From Torreya grandis (taxonomy: Eukaryota; Streptophyta; Pinopsida; Cupressales; Taxaceae): DNA of 64,000 nucleotides. A model generated the notes under the pieces. That model had not been told where the DNA came from, did not search any database, and was given only the letters and a program-made list of their open reading frames with translations. Positions 34,301-45,895 of the stretch are shown one piece after another. Both the position numbers and the translations under genes were made by a program. The stretch covers positions 3,044,501 to 3,108,500 of the forward strand of contig JARHVA010001471.1 of NCBI GenBank assembly GCA_037957365.1, written 5' to 3'. Numbering within the stretch: position 1 is the stretch's first letter; the number at the start of each line of letters is the position of its first letter.

Positions 34301-37300
34301 CAAAATAATATAAACTTAAGATACAGAAGAAAACGAGGCATACCTTGACGTTATCCAGGCTTATTTCATCTTCAAGCAGATACTTCTTAGATTCATCAGA
34401 TACACTATATGCCATTACCTTCAAGCAATCAAAATGAGGCAAGTAAAATAATCAATTATTACAAAGCCAAAATGGCCAAATCCAACATATTCTTATTTAA
34501 CCAACGCTAATACAAATTATTTAATAAATAAAGGTAACAATTTAAGGACTAAAATAGTTCACCTGTGGTTCTTCTCCTGTTATGCCAAAGTATTCCGTAA
34601 TTGGTTTCCCAACATCCTCGTTATCACAGTCGACATGCACGAAGATGATCTGGCTCAATATGAAAGTAACCAGAAAAAATTAAATTACAAACCCCATCTC
34701 AATCTATCAAACATGAATCAAACTCCAAATGAATTGCAAATTTTAAACAGTAATGTAGCCTCGACAGTAGATGAGCTACAAAAGCAATAATTGTAAGAAA
34801 GCTTTCAGCGTAATTCATGGGTTGCAAAAATGAGGATGGTTCGAGAATCAGTTCCCTAATTCAAACTGTTATGATGGTTTATGTGGCTTGTGACAGCAAA
34901 AGAGTAGGAAACTGCCAAAAAGAGAGTGTGAGTACCTTCCCCTTAAAAGATTTTGCAGCCTCTTGAAAAATGGGCATAATCTTTTCATAATCCTTGCCAT
35001 GTAGAAAGAGCAGGACCTGCAAAAAGCAACAAAGTCAGTGCAACTTTCTATCTATACATATTCAGAACTTTTTCATGTAAACAATCGCCCAAAAGAATGA
35101 AAGAACAAAAAAAAGTATTTTTCAGATTCTCATTTGAAAGAAAACAGAAATAAAGCTATATGAAAATTCTCAGTTAAGTCTGAACCATTACTTGTTTCTT
35201 TATGGAACTCTCAAATATCGAAGAAGCACTTTCTCTGCTGAAAGTGGTCACTAAAGGGAGCTTGTTTGCAAAAATGAATTCAGATATGGCATCTTTCTCA
35301 AAGTTTCCATCTGCACAAAAATCAATATGAGAATTACAAAGAATGCACATAAAACAAATGGATTTATTCCACGTAAATAATTGTAATTTGTAACCAACAA
35401 ACGGATCTCCAATTCAAGTGTCAAAGCTGGAAATATCCTGTTTTAGATGATTCCTTATTTTTTCTTCATTTGACGTTCCTTATTTCTTAATGGTTCTAAA
35501 CTTCCCTTTTTTACATTGTCTATTTTGCCAGTCTTCTAATAAAACATTTAGCTAATAAATTATTTGCATCTTTCTGGTGTTTCTCCCCCTGCTGTTTTGC
35601 ACATGTTGTTTCTTTAAAAGAAAAAGCCTCTAACAAGTTTATTTAAATCTTGCACCAATAGCATCCACTCTAGAGTAATGTGGACAAGTACACTCACCAA
35701 AATGCGACACTTTCTCTGGTTGCTTCTTTATAAGTACCAATGCAGGTCGCTTTGCTTTTGGGTCAATGTTGAAAAGAGCAGCTATACTTTCACTTGTTGT
35801 TTGATAAAAGAGCACATCATCTTCTAGCCTCGCAGCTGCTACAAACTCTTCATTTGCAGGGCCCTGCAGAATTTGGTCATACAGAATCAGGTTTGAAGAA
35901 GTTATAATTCATGTTAGAAACTCTACCAATCAAAAATCTAAGAAACCTAAAACAAAACTAGACATGCATTCATTTGCAGTTGTCCTTAGTATCAAATGAA
36001 GAATTAAACAGTGGCATGAAAACATGGCAAAGAAATGTTACTATGAGTAATATCTTTTGTATAAGTATAATCCTCCTCTCTTAGATAAAAAAACTACATA
36101 ATATAGTCTAAACGACAAGCACATTTGAATTCGGCTAATAGGGACCTTAATCTGTGGGGTCAAGGCCAAAAGTTCATGTCACACCAAACATTGCAATAAA
36201 AAGTTGCTGAAAGTTAAATTGTTACAAATGGTAATATAAACACTGTTATCATGGAGAAAATCCATAAAAGGTAGAAGAGAATTTATACGCACACATTTTT
36301 ATTGTATTTTTGAAAAATGGCATGTGCTTCAAGTACATTTATGAGAACACCAACTCAAAAGAGAATTTATATGCACCCATTTTTCTTATATTTTTGAAAA
36401 ATGGTGTGTGCCTGAAGTAGATTTATGGGAACACCACGTCAATCTGGTCTAAGGAATCCACAACTAATTCATCAAATCATATTCTAGCCATTCTCATCCT
36501 TCTCCCATTATTCGCTTTGTAAGAACAGAGAAATATCACTACAATAAGCAAATAAGTTAACAACCTATTAAAGAGTTGGTTTATAAAACAAAACGACGAG
36601 AATAAGAGATAGAGATAGCACAGGCCTTTGTATCATCCACGCTTCAAGTGCATTTATGAGAACACCAACATCAATCTGCTCTAAGGAATCCACAACTAAT
36701 TCATTAAATCATATCATAGCCATTCTCATCCTTCTCCCATTATTCCCTTTGTAAGAACAGAGAAATATCACTACAACAAGTAAATAACGTACTAACCTAT
36801 TAAAGAGTTGGTTTGTAAAACAAAACAACGAGAATAAGAGATAGAGTTAGCGCAGGCACAAGCTTTGTATCGTCCATCATTCTTTAATAGAGATAGGCCT
36901 TAAGAGCATGCTACATGGCTAATCAAAGCGCTTTTAAGAGTAGCCCACCCATGTCCACTACAAAGTGACCAAAATACTATCATATATGCAAATATGGCAA
37001 AGATGTCTTGCACTTGATACCCTTTCATCAATATAACAATAGTTCAAGGGCCCATTTATAGTATATGGCTGAGAGTCTTCATTTGGCGAGTAAGTCATCA
37101 CTCACCCACCCAGGTAAGTAACAGACATAAATTATAACAGGACAGCACTTGGCAATGAAACAGATGAACAGTGACCATCAAAGTGTTAGCATATAATGGC
37201 TTCTTAAATTCAGAGCAAAGTGCAGAAGAAACATTGGGTTCCTTGGAGGAATATGAAAATTTAGAAGCAAAACAAGGAAGATTATAGATATAATTTGATG

Positions 37301-40300
37301 TGATTACGTAAGTGCAATACTTAAAAGCAAAGTGACACTACAGGAACTGGTCAACGAGTGTTGCCCACAACCACCAAGAATCGCCACCAATAGTCAACTT
37401 ATTCCACTGCCTTGAAAATTTGCCTAAAATACAGTTTTCTCCATTTGAGCAAAATGGTAATAAGCTGAATAGAAATGGCTTCTGGAAAAAGTGAGAATGA
37501 AATGAGATTATCAATGTTTACAGGATGCGTGCTACAGATAAATTATAGTCTTAAAAAGACAACAACAGAAGGTCCAACAGATTAATAGACAATTTCAAAC
37601 CCCAAAACAACCCCATCAAGCCATGAAACAACTAAACAGTTCTGCTATAGATACATTATAATCTATAAAGACAACAGCAGAAGGTACAAATGATTATTTG
37701 GTGATTTCAACCCCAAAACAAACCCAACAAGCCATGAAACAACTAAACAATTAAGAGGCTCTCCTCTACCCAGCTATGCAGCCCTCAATAAAGGAATAAT
37801 ATAATTGTTTGTCTGATTTCAAAAGCAGACCTTGATAAAGCAAGTAATCTACATCCGGTAAGATTGGAAACAAGTGTTACTGATCCTAGAACCTCAATCC
37901 TTTACTCCCTAATCTTCCAAGTTCCTAGATATATCCATCATTCCTTCAAGTTGAAATGCTCTCTCAATATACACAACAACAATGTAAGTAGGAGTTGACA
38001 GGGAAAATTATGTATCAAACAACAAAAACTGAAAATTTTGACTATCACTAGTCATATTCCTAATCCCTGTCAAATTACCTCACTAAACTCGTGATTTGTC
38101 AATTTGGAATATCAGTAACCCTTAATTTCAAGAGCAGCCCTCTTTGACCAGTCATAATGCCTACCGATTATATAACATGCATTTCAAATATGCATCCCTG
38201 TTAAAGAGTGGCTTATCATTATCATCCACAGTCTTCATCTCTGTCTCAGCCAAAACCATGGTAATCTAAGGTTTCCATTAGCCCTACCTATTGAGGCTAT
38301 CTGAGTTTTGGCCTCCACCGCTGACATAGGGTAGTTATTATCTCTATCTCACAGATCACAACCTCTACCTATACTTCTAAGAGTGACACTGGTCACTGTA
38401 CTAGCATGACTTTCAATAAGTTGGAAAAACAACTAAGAACTCCATCAAAGTTTCCAACAGCAATACTTTTTGACTCAAGCAACAAGACTAAGAAAACAGA
38501 TAAGAGATAGAAATTAAAACAATAGCTAGAATGTCCTATTAAATGATAGGTGAGAATCCTGATCAAGTGGGCTCCAAATATTAACAAAGAAGTTTCAAAA
38601 AATTTGTTATTCTCTAGCAAATAGAGATACATTCATATGGCAAATTCGAATTTGTTGCTCAAGTAATAGAAAACTACAAAACTGCTGAAAGTTAGACCAA
38701 CTTTAGACACCTAAACTGTTAAAATAATAAGAAGAAAAATTTAGACATTGTTAAAGTAGGGAAACATGCAACTTTCAAATTTTTGGAGAGTTCCCTACAT
38801 AAAATCCAGAACTGTGAAATGAACAACTGAAATGCAGAGAATAGCTTGTCCATCATGTAATGCGGCCAGAATAGCTATTTTGGGCTGATTCACAATAGAT
38901 CTGCAATAAATTCTATCATCCACATACATAAGGATAACTATTTAGAGACTAAAAGCCACTTTCACATGACTAAAGATTTAACAAATGAATTTATCCAGTC
39001 TCAGATTTGATTTTAAGTTATTACCGAGAAAATTGATGTTAAGTCATGAGCCAAATAGAAAAAATCATGTCTTAGAATCAGTTTTGTGACTGCTGTTTGC
39101 ATTAACTAGGCCACCTAAATTTATCAGAGGGTTTGGAATTTCACACCATCCAAAGAGAATAACAACCTAAAAGTATATGGCAAATAACAAAATTACACCT
39201 GATCTTACTTGTTCTCATTAGAAAAGAAAACATCGAAAAAAGGAGACATAATGGATTTGATACTCGGGGCTAAATTCAGGTTAAATGAAAACATATGCTT
39301 ACCTCTAGTGAATCAAATAAACCAACAGCAACTGCACTTTCCGGTTCAATAAGAGTTTCTGCATCTTCAGTTGATGTAAGATTGAACAAAGCTGGCCCAG
39401 TTTTTCGCTTGATCCAGTTAACAATTCCTTCTCTGCAGTTCAAAATCCCAACCAACCTCAAATTAGTCGCATTAAAATATGAATTCCAAATATGGATGTA
39501 AAAATTTATCACTGAAGATGGGCATGTAAGGTAGAGAAGTACTAGAACATGGCCCCCTAGATTGCAAAAAACACCCAATAAATACTAAAGCTTCAGTGAA
39601 AAAATTCCAGAAATTCAGAAAAAAAACATGATAAACCAAGATTGATTCTCTGAGTTTTACAACAGAAAATTGTTCAGAAAATTCTATGACAAAAATATCA
39701 TTTCACAAAATAGAAGAACAGAAAATCTGAAAGATCAACTACAATTATTTCATAAACTTCATGAAACTTAATGAAGTTTTAACAAAGCAAAATGCATAAA
39801 TTTTAAACCCTTCAAAAAATTCTACAGCTATTACGTGCATACATTTTATCAATAGATCTTTGACAAAACACAATTTGTAGGGATACAAAAAGCAAGTACC
39901 AGAATGTTCATTATTTCCCCGAAAAAATATGAAATGCGGAGATTCTACAGGTTCTAAAGTAAAAAATGGCTCACAAACCACTAAAGATAGAGCTTCAATG
40001 ACAAAAGAAACAACAAAAAAAAACAACCTGAAAGTGTCAACTACAGGCATTTGATGAGCCTAAGTGACTGGCAAAACTTCAAGAAGATCCAAGAAAGCCA
40101 CAATCTGCAGCTACAAATGCAAATTGGACCCTTGCAATATACTAAAGCTTAGACCTTCTATGACAAATTAAAGAACAGAAAATACAGAAAGGATATAAAA
40201 GATGAAACTATTCTAAAGACAAATTTAATACTTTATTCTAAATATAAGAGTTCTAAAGTAGAAAATTGTTCAGAGGATACTAGTGCTTGAACTTCCATGA

Positions 40301-43058
40301 CAAAAAAGACATTTTAAAAATATTTAATACTTTAGATGAAACACTTTGATTACAAATTTCAAATAATAACATTTTGTAAAAATAAGAATAAAATAGAAAT
40401 TATATTAATGTCCACAAATGACCAAAAGTAGGTCAATGGGACTGAAGGATAGAAGATCTGAAAGATGAGCTTCAGGAATTTCATTAACTTACTGAAGATT
40501 TAACAAGGCAAGAACCAACAGCCACCGATTCAAAATTGAACCATTACTAAAATTCTGAAGCTACAACGTGAACACATTATATCAATGGATCTTTGAAAAA
40601 ACATAATTTACAGAGTTACAAAATGCAAAGACCTACCTGATCAGCATTTCGCAAAAAAATGCAAAAATGCAGAGAATCTAAGGGTTCAGAAGTAGAAATG
40701 ACTCATAAAATACTAAAGTTAGAACTTCAATGACAAATCATTTCACAAATTACAAGTACAGCAAACCCAAAAGTATTGACTACAGGCATTTCATTAGACT
40801 AAGCAATTGGTCGTAAACAAACAGAAAATAGGATTAATTTTACATTTTTTGAAGCATATGACCTGGTGAATCTTTTGTAATATTGAATTGTTAGTTTCTT
40901 ACAGTACGATTTTTACAGTCTCTTTAAGATCTTATGTGTTCTAAACTTCTATAGTCTCTTTAAGATCTTATGTGTTCTAAACTTCTATAGTCTCTTTAAG
41001 ATCTTATGTGTTCTAAACTTCTATACGATAAATTGGCAAATTCATAAAGGTAAAAATATATTGTTAAAAAGATATCGAGAACAAAATTCGTTATCAAATG
41101 AAAAATATTTTTGGAAAAGAATGGACAAAGTTAGCCAATCTGCAAAACATAGCCACTAAAATTATACATAACAGAAAAATTTAAGAAGGCCAAAACCCAC
41201 AACTACCAACACAAAAGCTAGATCCTTACTAAAATTCTTAAGCTAATACATGCATAAAATAATAGCAGTAGGGCATTGAGAAGAGGCCAATTACAGACAT
41301 AAATATTGCAGAGACCTAAATATTCATCACTTCAAAAAACAAACACATGAAATGCAGAAAATTTAATGGTTTTGGAGTAGAAAGGCACTCAAAACTACTA
41401 AAGTTAGAAATTGTATTATAAAATAAAAATAAATAAATAAACCATTTCACTAAATATAAAACCCAAAAGCATCAAAAACAGGAATTTCGCCTTGGCAATT
41501 AACCAAATGTTACATACAGAAAATGGAAATAGGCAAAAACATACAGTTACGATTACAAAATTGAACCCTTAAAAATATAAATCTACAACATACAAAGTTA
41601 CATCACTAGGGCTTTAAGTAAAGGCAAATTGCAGACATTCTCCTTACACAAGTAAAGGACATAAAATCTGACATAAGATTTAAAGAGTTGAAATTTTTCA
41701 CGAGAAAGCTATTAATTACTTCTATATTAAATGCATTTGTTCTAAAGCAAAGAAAAATGATTCAGGAAAAACTAAAGTTAGAACTTCTATGGAAAAATAA
41801 ATCAATTAGCTAAATATAAGAACTGAAAAACTTAAAGTTTGACAACAGGCATTTCATTAATTTAATGACGATTTAACAAGGTGAAGATTTAAAACTACAG
41901 ATACAAAATTGAACCCTTACTTAAGTTCTAAAGCTATGACTTTTATAAACTATAGCAATAGGGCTTTGAGAAAAAGGAAAATTACAGAGATAGATAATGC
42001 AGACACCTAGATATTTTGTATCAGTTACAGACACACTCTAATTATGAAACAAACCCTAAACCCTTAAGAAAATTCTAAAGCTACTGCATGCACACATCAA
42101 GTCAATAAATCTTTAAAGGAACACAAATTACAGGGAAAAAAATGTAGAGATCTAAACAATTCATAGCAGTGCCGAGATTCCAGTAGTTCTGAAGTAGAAA
42201 AAGTCTGGTAAACTACCAATCCTTTGAGAACTTTATAAACAAGTACCATTTCACAAATTATAAGAACAGAAAGAAAACCTCCGCAATTGGCCATAAACAA
42301 TCATAAAAAAATATCAGATAACAAAATCGGATCCTTATGAAAATTTTAAAGTTACAACATGCATATTTTAAAGTTACAACATGCATAAATTACAGCATTA
42401 GGGCTTTGAGAAAACGCAAACTACATAAATATAATATATTCATCGTTTCAAAAAAAAACTAAACCCTCAATGCAGAGATTTTACTGCAATTTAAATGATT
42501 CCGGTACACTTACTTCGTTCTTTCGCCGGAATACAACTTATGAATTCCATCGGCAAAGAAATATATCGTCGGAAACCCCTGCACATTATATTTTTCCGCC
42601 AGATCGTTTTCTTCCGTAGCATCCACTTTCGCCAGAGCAACGTCCCCCTTCAATTCCGTCGCAGCCGCAGCATACTCGGGAGCCAAAGCCTGGCAATGGC
42701 CGCACCACGGCGCATAAAACTCAACCATTGCATAACGATTTTTAGTCACAAAATCGCTGAAATTTCCGTCTTTCAAGACCGCCACATCCTTTTCGTCCAC
42801 GGTCGGCATGCCATAATTATCGTCTTCCCCGTCAAAACTTCCGTAATTTTCAAAATCCTCTTCGTCATCGTGCTCTTCGTGTTCGCCAGGGATTTCGCTT
42901 GTAACTTTTTCGTCTTCGTCTTCGAGGAGCTCTAGTTCGTCGATCTCGTCGACATCGAGGTCTTTTTTAACGGCATTTTCTGCAGAATGCAACCGCTGGA
43001 ATGTGCAGGCCAGTAAGAGCATAACAAGCGCAAAGATCAGTAGTTTTCCCACCGCCAT
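31355..43058 (-). CDS. PDIL1-4: Protein disulfide isomerase, PDIL1-3/1-4 type, 12 exons, 569 aa
   Basis: Oxidises and isomerises disulfides of secretory proteins in the ER lumen. Exons in reading order: 43058-42514, 39432-39303, 35863-35698, 35310-35192, 35016-34936, 34649-34563, 34418-34344, 32344-32276, 32181-32101, 32009-31875, 31683-31627, 31519-31355. All introns start GT and end AG, and the 1710-nt frame is continuous. Residues 1-25 are a signal peptide (LLIFALVMLLLACTF), followed by an acidic segment (about 33-80) typical of this subgroup. The thioredoxin a domain has APWCGHC (119-122) and cis-Pro163 (GFPT). Two redox-inactive b domains follow. The a' domain has APWCGHC (457-460) and GFPT with Pro501. 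The C-terminus is NDEL, a variant ER-retention signal. The start was chosen for the signal peptide and the ATGG context; an in-frame ATG at 43190 would bury the signal. Length fits the Arabidopsis homologues (about 580-600 aa). I cannot separate PDIL1-3 from PDIL1-4. Confidence 0.95.
32345..34343 (-). other. PDI intron 7 (2.0 kb)
   Basis: GT/AG intron between exons 7 and 8. It holds the inverted repeat at 32687-32820. The rest is unrecognised; 33000-33900 is less AT-rich than the other introns and may be an inserted, unidentified sequence. Confidence 0.8.
32687..32820. repeat. Long hairpin (inverted repeat) in PDI intron 7
   Basis: Arms 32711-32737 and 32776-32802 are complementary over 27 nt with one mismatch. 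Pairing extends outward with gaps to CAATG (32687) and CATTG (32820), and inward to a short loop near 32750. It would fold in transcripts of either strand. Candidates are a MITE-like foldback element or a small-RNA hairpin. No target-site duplication was found. Confidence 0.8.
36405..36872. repeat. About 231-bp tandem duplication in PDI intron 2
   Basis: Landmark GGAACACCACGTCAATCTGG near 36428 recurs as GAACACCAACATCAATCTGC near 36660. The copies stay collinear through GAACAGAGAAATATCACTAC and the GAGAATAAGAGATAGAG end. Part of a third unit lies upstream (about 36280-36360). Confidence 0.85.
37535..37760. repeat. About 115-bp tandem duplication in PDI intron 2
   Basis: Two units share AAAGACAACAACAGAAGGT / AAAGACAACAGCAGAAGGT and AAGCCATGAAACAACTAAAC. 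Confidence 0.8.
39580..42480. repeat. Diverged satellite-like array filling PDI intron 1
   Basis: A landmark of about 75 bp (AGCTACAACGTGCATACA-like start, then ATCAATAGGGCTTTGAGAAAA-like and TTACAGAGATA-like cores, ending GCAGAGACC-like) recurs near 39829, 40560, 41242, 41580, 41934, 42079 and 42372. A second landmark, AGGCATTTCATTAA-like, recurs near 39748, 40058, 40483, 40785, 41480 and 41848. Spacing suggests a monomer near 340-365 bp with losses and partial copies. The copies are strongly diverged. Confidence 0.75.
40919..41026. repeat. 36-bp minisatellite, three copies
   Basis: Three essentially identical 36-bp units (40919-40954, 40955-40990, 40991-41026), each starting TCTCTTTAAGATC and ending ACTTCTATA plus one or two bases. 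A recent local expansion inside the older array. Confidence 0.95.
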
Positions 43059-43560
43059 GACTGTCAATGTTGCTAGGGTTTTAAGTTTTTTTTTTTTGGT
43101 ATATATCCTTGTGAGACTGTGTGTATATATATATATATATCCTTGCGAGTCTCTATGGATACATCGCCTTCTCAAACGCGTCGCTGTCACAGATTTTGCA
43201 AGAGTTACTTTAAAAATAACAAATTTTAAAATTTTATGAATTAAATATATTTTTTATTTTATTGGACATTGAGCCGCGCTGGGTGAAAGCAGTTTTTTAC
43301 GGGTTTTTTTTGCTGGATTGGATTTGACATTTTTTACGCAGATCCGATTTTTCCGGCGAGTTCAACTGAGGCTCTGTTTTATTGGCTGTAAGATTTTGCT
43401 TTGATATTTTGACCATTTGTAAAGTGACACGTGTAAAATTGGTATAGGCATTTTATACTTTTAAATATTTATTTTTAAAATGATTCTATTCTTTGCTTCT
43501 CCATTGGGTTGTCATGTGGGTCCCGCGTGCCCTCTTAAAAAAGGGTCCCACGCTTGGGGT
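43059..43560 (-). promoter_or_regulatory. 5' UTR and promoter region of the PDI gene
   Basis: Next to the start codon are a pyrimidine run (plus poly-T at 43086-43097) and an AT microsatellite (about 43123-43140), probably in the 5' UTR. A possible TATA box, minus TATATTTAA, is at 43249-43241. A palindromic G-box ACACGTGT lies at 43427-43434, with a CCAAT (minus, 43442-43438) four bases away. G-box-like sites are bound by plant bZIP factors, and PDI genes are commonly induced by ER stress, but no exact ERSE spacing (CCAAT-N9/10-CACG) was found. Assignments are inference. Confidence 0.4.
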
Positions 43561-44227
43561 ATACTTTTGGGAGAGTTTATGTAACATCATAAATTTAAAA
43601 GTACTTATTAAGTAATTATTGTTCTCGAAGAAATTTTTGAGGGTAGGGAGTGTTACATCTTTATTCTTATATTTGGTTTTTAATTGTACATTTATATTTA
43701 TTTTATTTTATTTTATTTTTACAAATAATTTTTTAATAAAAAAATTTAATAATATGTATTGTACAAAAATTAAAGAATCGTGAAATTGTTAATAAGGAAA
43801 AAGATTTATAATTTTTTAACAATATCTTTTTAAAAATAATTTATTAGTTGCGAACTTAAGACTCTTACTTTAGTGGGCCCAAAACCTAATTTATAAATGG
43901 GTGTCCAATCTTTAGATATTATTAGATTAATTGGAGAATCACTTTTTTATGAGCTTAATCTTTCTTTATGAATATAACTAGCTTGTGATGTTAACCATGA
44001 TTTAACCTTTATCATTAAATATGTGTCCATGTTGTGGTGGCATGATGTAACGTATTTATTAGGTGTTAATTAACATGTTTTTAGTGTATTTACTTATTTA
44101 TCAATTATTAGTCCAAATTAAGTGTTATTGAAGTGTTTAACGATAATTGATGATCCCTTAGTGTCTTTTTTGCCTCAAACTTCTCTCTCTCCCTTTCTTA
44201 TGTGTCTCGAGCTCCCTACCAGAAGCA
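43561..44227. other. Intergenic DNA, no gene
   Basis: AT-rich sequence between the PDI promoter and the direct repeat flanking element G. Nothing recognisable. Confidence 0.5.
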
Positions 44228-44391
44228 TCCCAATTCTTCTAACCCCTACCAAAAGCATCCTAATGCTTATGGGCCCTCTTTTTGGTCTTGACCTAGTTAA
44301 AGTGCACTTGTCCCTTTTGTGCTGCGTTTTTTTTCATTTTTAGACATTGGATGTGAGTTTTGCGGGTTAATATGATCCTAATTTGAATTCA
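44228..44391. repeat. Left copy of the long direct repeat flanking element G
   Basis: 164 bp, collinear at roughly 80% with 45740-45895, which directly follows the right LTR. Landmarks are CTCTTTTTGGTCTTG, AGTGCACTTGTCCC and the shared end TATGATCCTAATTTGAATTC. Confidence 0.8.
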
Positions 44392-44698
44392 TATCATGAA
44401 TATTTAGTGCATACATGTGTTGTATTGTGATGTGTTACAATCATTTAATGATTATGGCACCTAGTGATATGGTTTAGTGTTTAGGCATAGCTTAGGTACT
44501 TGGGTGTGTGCACATATTGTAGATGGTGCACTATTAAATAAGTTAGTTAGACTTGTAATAATCTGACATCTATGGTGTGTGTTGTAGTAAGCTTCTCAAA
44601 GCCTTTATATATGTAATGATTCTACATATTTAATTTACTTGATGGTGATTGATCGAAATCAAGCTTTCGCTTTCTAATGATGGATGAAATCTCTAAGA
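44392..44698 (+). repeat. Element G 5' LTR
   Basis: Collinear with 45422-45739 through ATTGTGATGTGTTACAATCA and GATGGTGCACTAT to AAATCTC(T/C)AA(G/C)A. A TATATATGTAATGA stretch near 44608 could act as promoter. Confidence 0.85.
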
Positions 44699-45421
44699 TT
44701 TAGTATCAGAGCAGGTTCCCTAGAGGCCTCTTTAGTCATTTTTCATTATTTTTATCAATAAGCACAGACAACGACTCTATAGCGAAGACAACATGCAAAC
44801 CCCTTGTTCATTCGTTCATCATTCTTGCAGTTTTATGTCAACAGTTATGCAATGTAGACCACATTCAAACCTCGTTGGCATTCATCATTCACTTGCATTA
44901 CTTCACATTTCCATTCTATTCATTCTAATCACAATGTCCATTCGATTAGGTGCATTTAAAAAAAAAAAGCTATAGCTTGGATACAACACCATAAGCAAGA
45001 AAGAAGACAATATATGGTATAAACACATCCTCTAGCAAGGAAGCACCATCATTAAGGTTAAAGAACATCCCAGGGAAGCATTTTGAGAGATGTTTTTTTG
45101 TTTTATAACAGTTTTATACAGGTTCAGTAAAACTTTGATACATTCCCTGTTTCTTAACAAAAAATTTAATTTTAAAATTATCTAAAAATCTTAGGAGGAG
45201 AACAAAACCTGTAAAAGGTTTGTAGAGATTTTACAATTTGAGAGAGTAGTTTTGTGTGGAAAACATGGGATGTGAAGGGGATTTCAGGTTGTTCATCTCC
45301 TTTTCATGCACCTTTGACACCATATAATCTACATTCAAGTGATGAAGAATATATATTCTAAATATTTTTGTCTTTTGTTATTGTGTTTTTTGTATTCACC
45401 CATGTTTGCACTAAGGAGGGG

Positions 45422-45739
45422 TATCAAGAATATTTTGTGCATACACGTTTCGTATTGTGATGTGTTACAATCATTTAATGATTGTGGCACCTAGTAATAT
45501 GTTTTAGTGTGAACATGTTTTTAATCATAACTTAAGTACTTGGATATATACACATCTTGTAGATGGTGCACTATCGAATAAGTTAGTTAGACTTTTAATA
45601 ATTCCACATATGCGATGTGTGTTGTAGTAAGGCTTCTCAAGGTCTATATATATGTAATGATTCTCCATATTTTATTAAATTGATGATGATTGACTGAATT
45701 CAAGCTTTTGTTATCCAATGATGGAGGAAATCTCCAACA
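45422..45739 (+). repeat. Element G 3' LTR
   Basis: Ends in CTCCAACA at 45739, directly followed by the right copy of the flanking repeat. Confidence 0.85.
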
Positions 45740-45895
45740 TCTCGATTCTTATAACACATGTCGGAAGCAAACTTTATGGGTGCTCTTTTTGGTCTTGGCC
45801 TAGTTAGAGTGCACTTGTCCCCTTTGTCTTGTATTTTTTATTTTTAGATGTTGGATGTCAGTCTTGTGCCCCAATATGATCCTAATTTGAATTCA
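45740..45895. repeat. Right copy of the long direct repeat flanking element G
   Basis: 156 bp, starting TCTCGATTCTTATAAC and ending AATTTGAATTCA, aligned end to end with 44228-44391. Confidence 0.8.

Larger units (their letters stand above)
35864..39302 (-). other. PDI intron 2 (3.4 kb)
   Basis: GT/AG intron between exons 2 and 3, with two tandem duplications listed separately. No gene on either strand; open frames are short and lack motifs. Confidence 0.85.
39433..42513 (-). other. PDI intron 1 (3.1 kb)
   Basis: GT/AG intron splitting codon 182. Nearly all of it is the diverged tandem array described at 39580-42480. No coding potential. Confidence 0.85.
44392..45739 (+). mobile_element. 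Element G: short non-autonomous LTR element (TRIM/LARD-like)
   Basis: LTRs of about 307 and 318 bp (44392-44698, 45422-45739) flank a 723-bp interior. The primer-binding site TAGTATCAGAGC is at 44701-44712 (one change from TGGTATCAGAGC), and a purine tract AAGGAGGGG lies at 45412-45420 next to the right LTR, so orientation is plus. The LTR start TATCA(T/A)GAATATTT looks like a decayed copia-type TGTTAAGAATATT. The interior has no coding motif; its 60-codon frame is spurious. It presumably depends on another element's enzymes. Confidence 0.8.

Noticed and set aside
42495..42935. Plus-strand open frame of 146 codons
   Set aside because: It lies antisense to PDI exon 1, whose protein is clearly recognisable on the minus strand; the frame is a by-product of exon base composition.
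43059..43190. Upstream in-frame ATG of the PDI gene (44 extra codons)
   Set aside because: The extension is low-complexity, translates an AT microsatellite and a poly-T run, and would bury the signal peptide. The ATG at 43058 has good context and gives the expected N-terminus.
43424..43560. A canonical ER-stress response element in the PDI promoter
   Set aside because: CCAAT and CACG words occur, but not with the 9-10-base spacing or in the orientation required.
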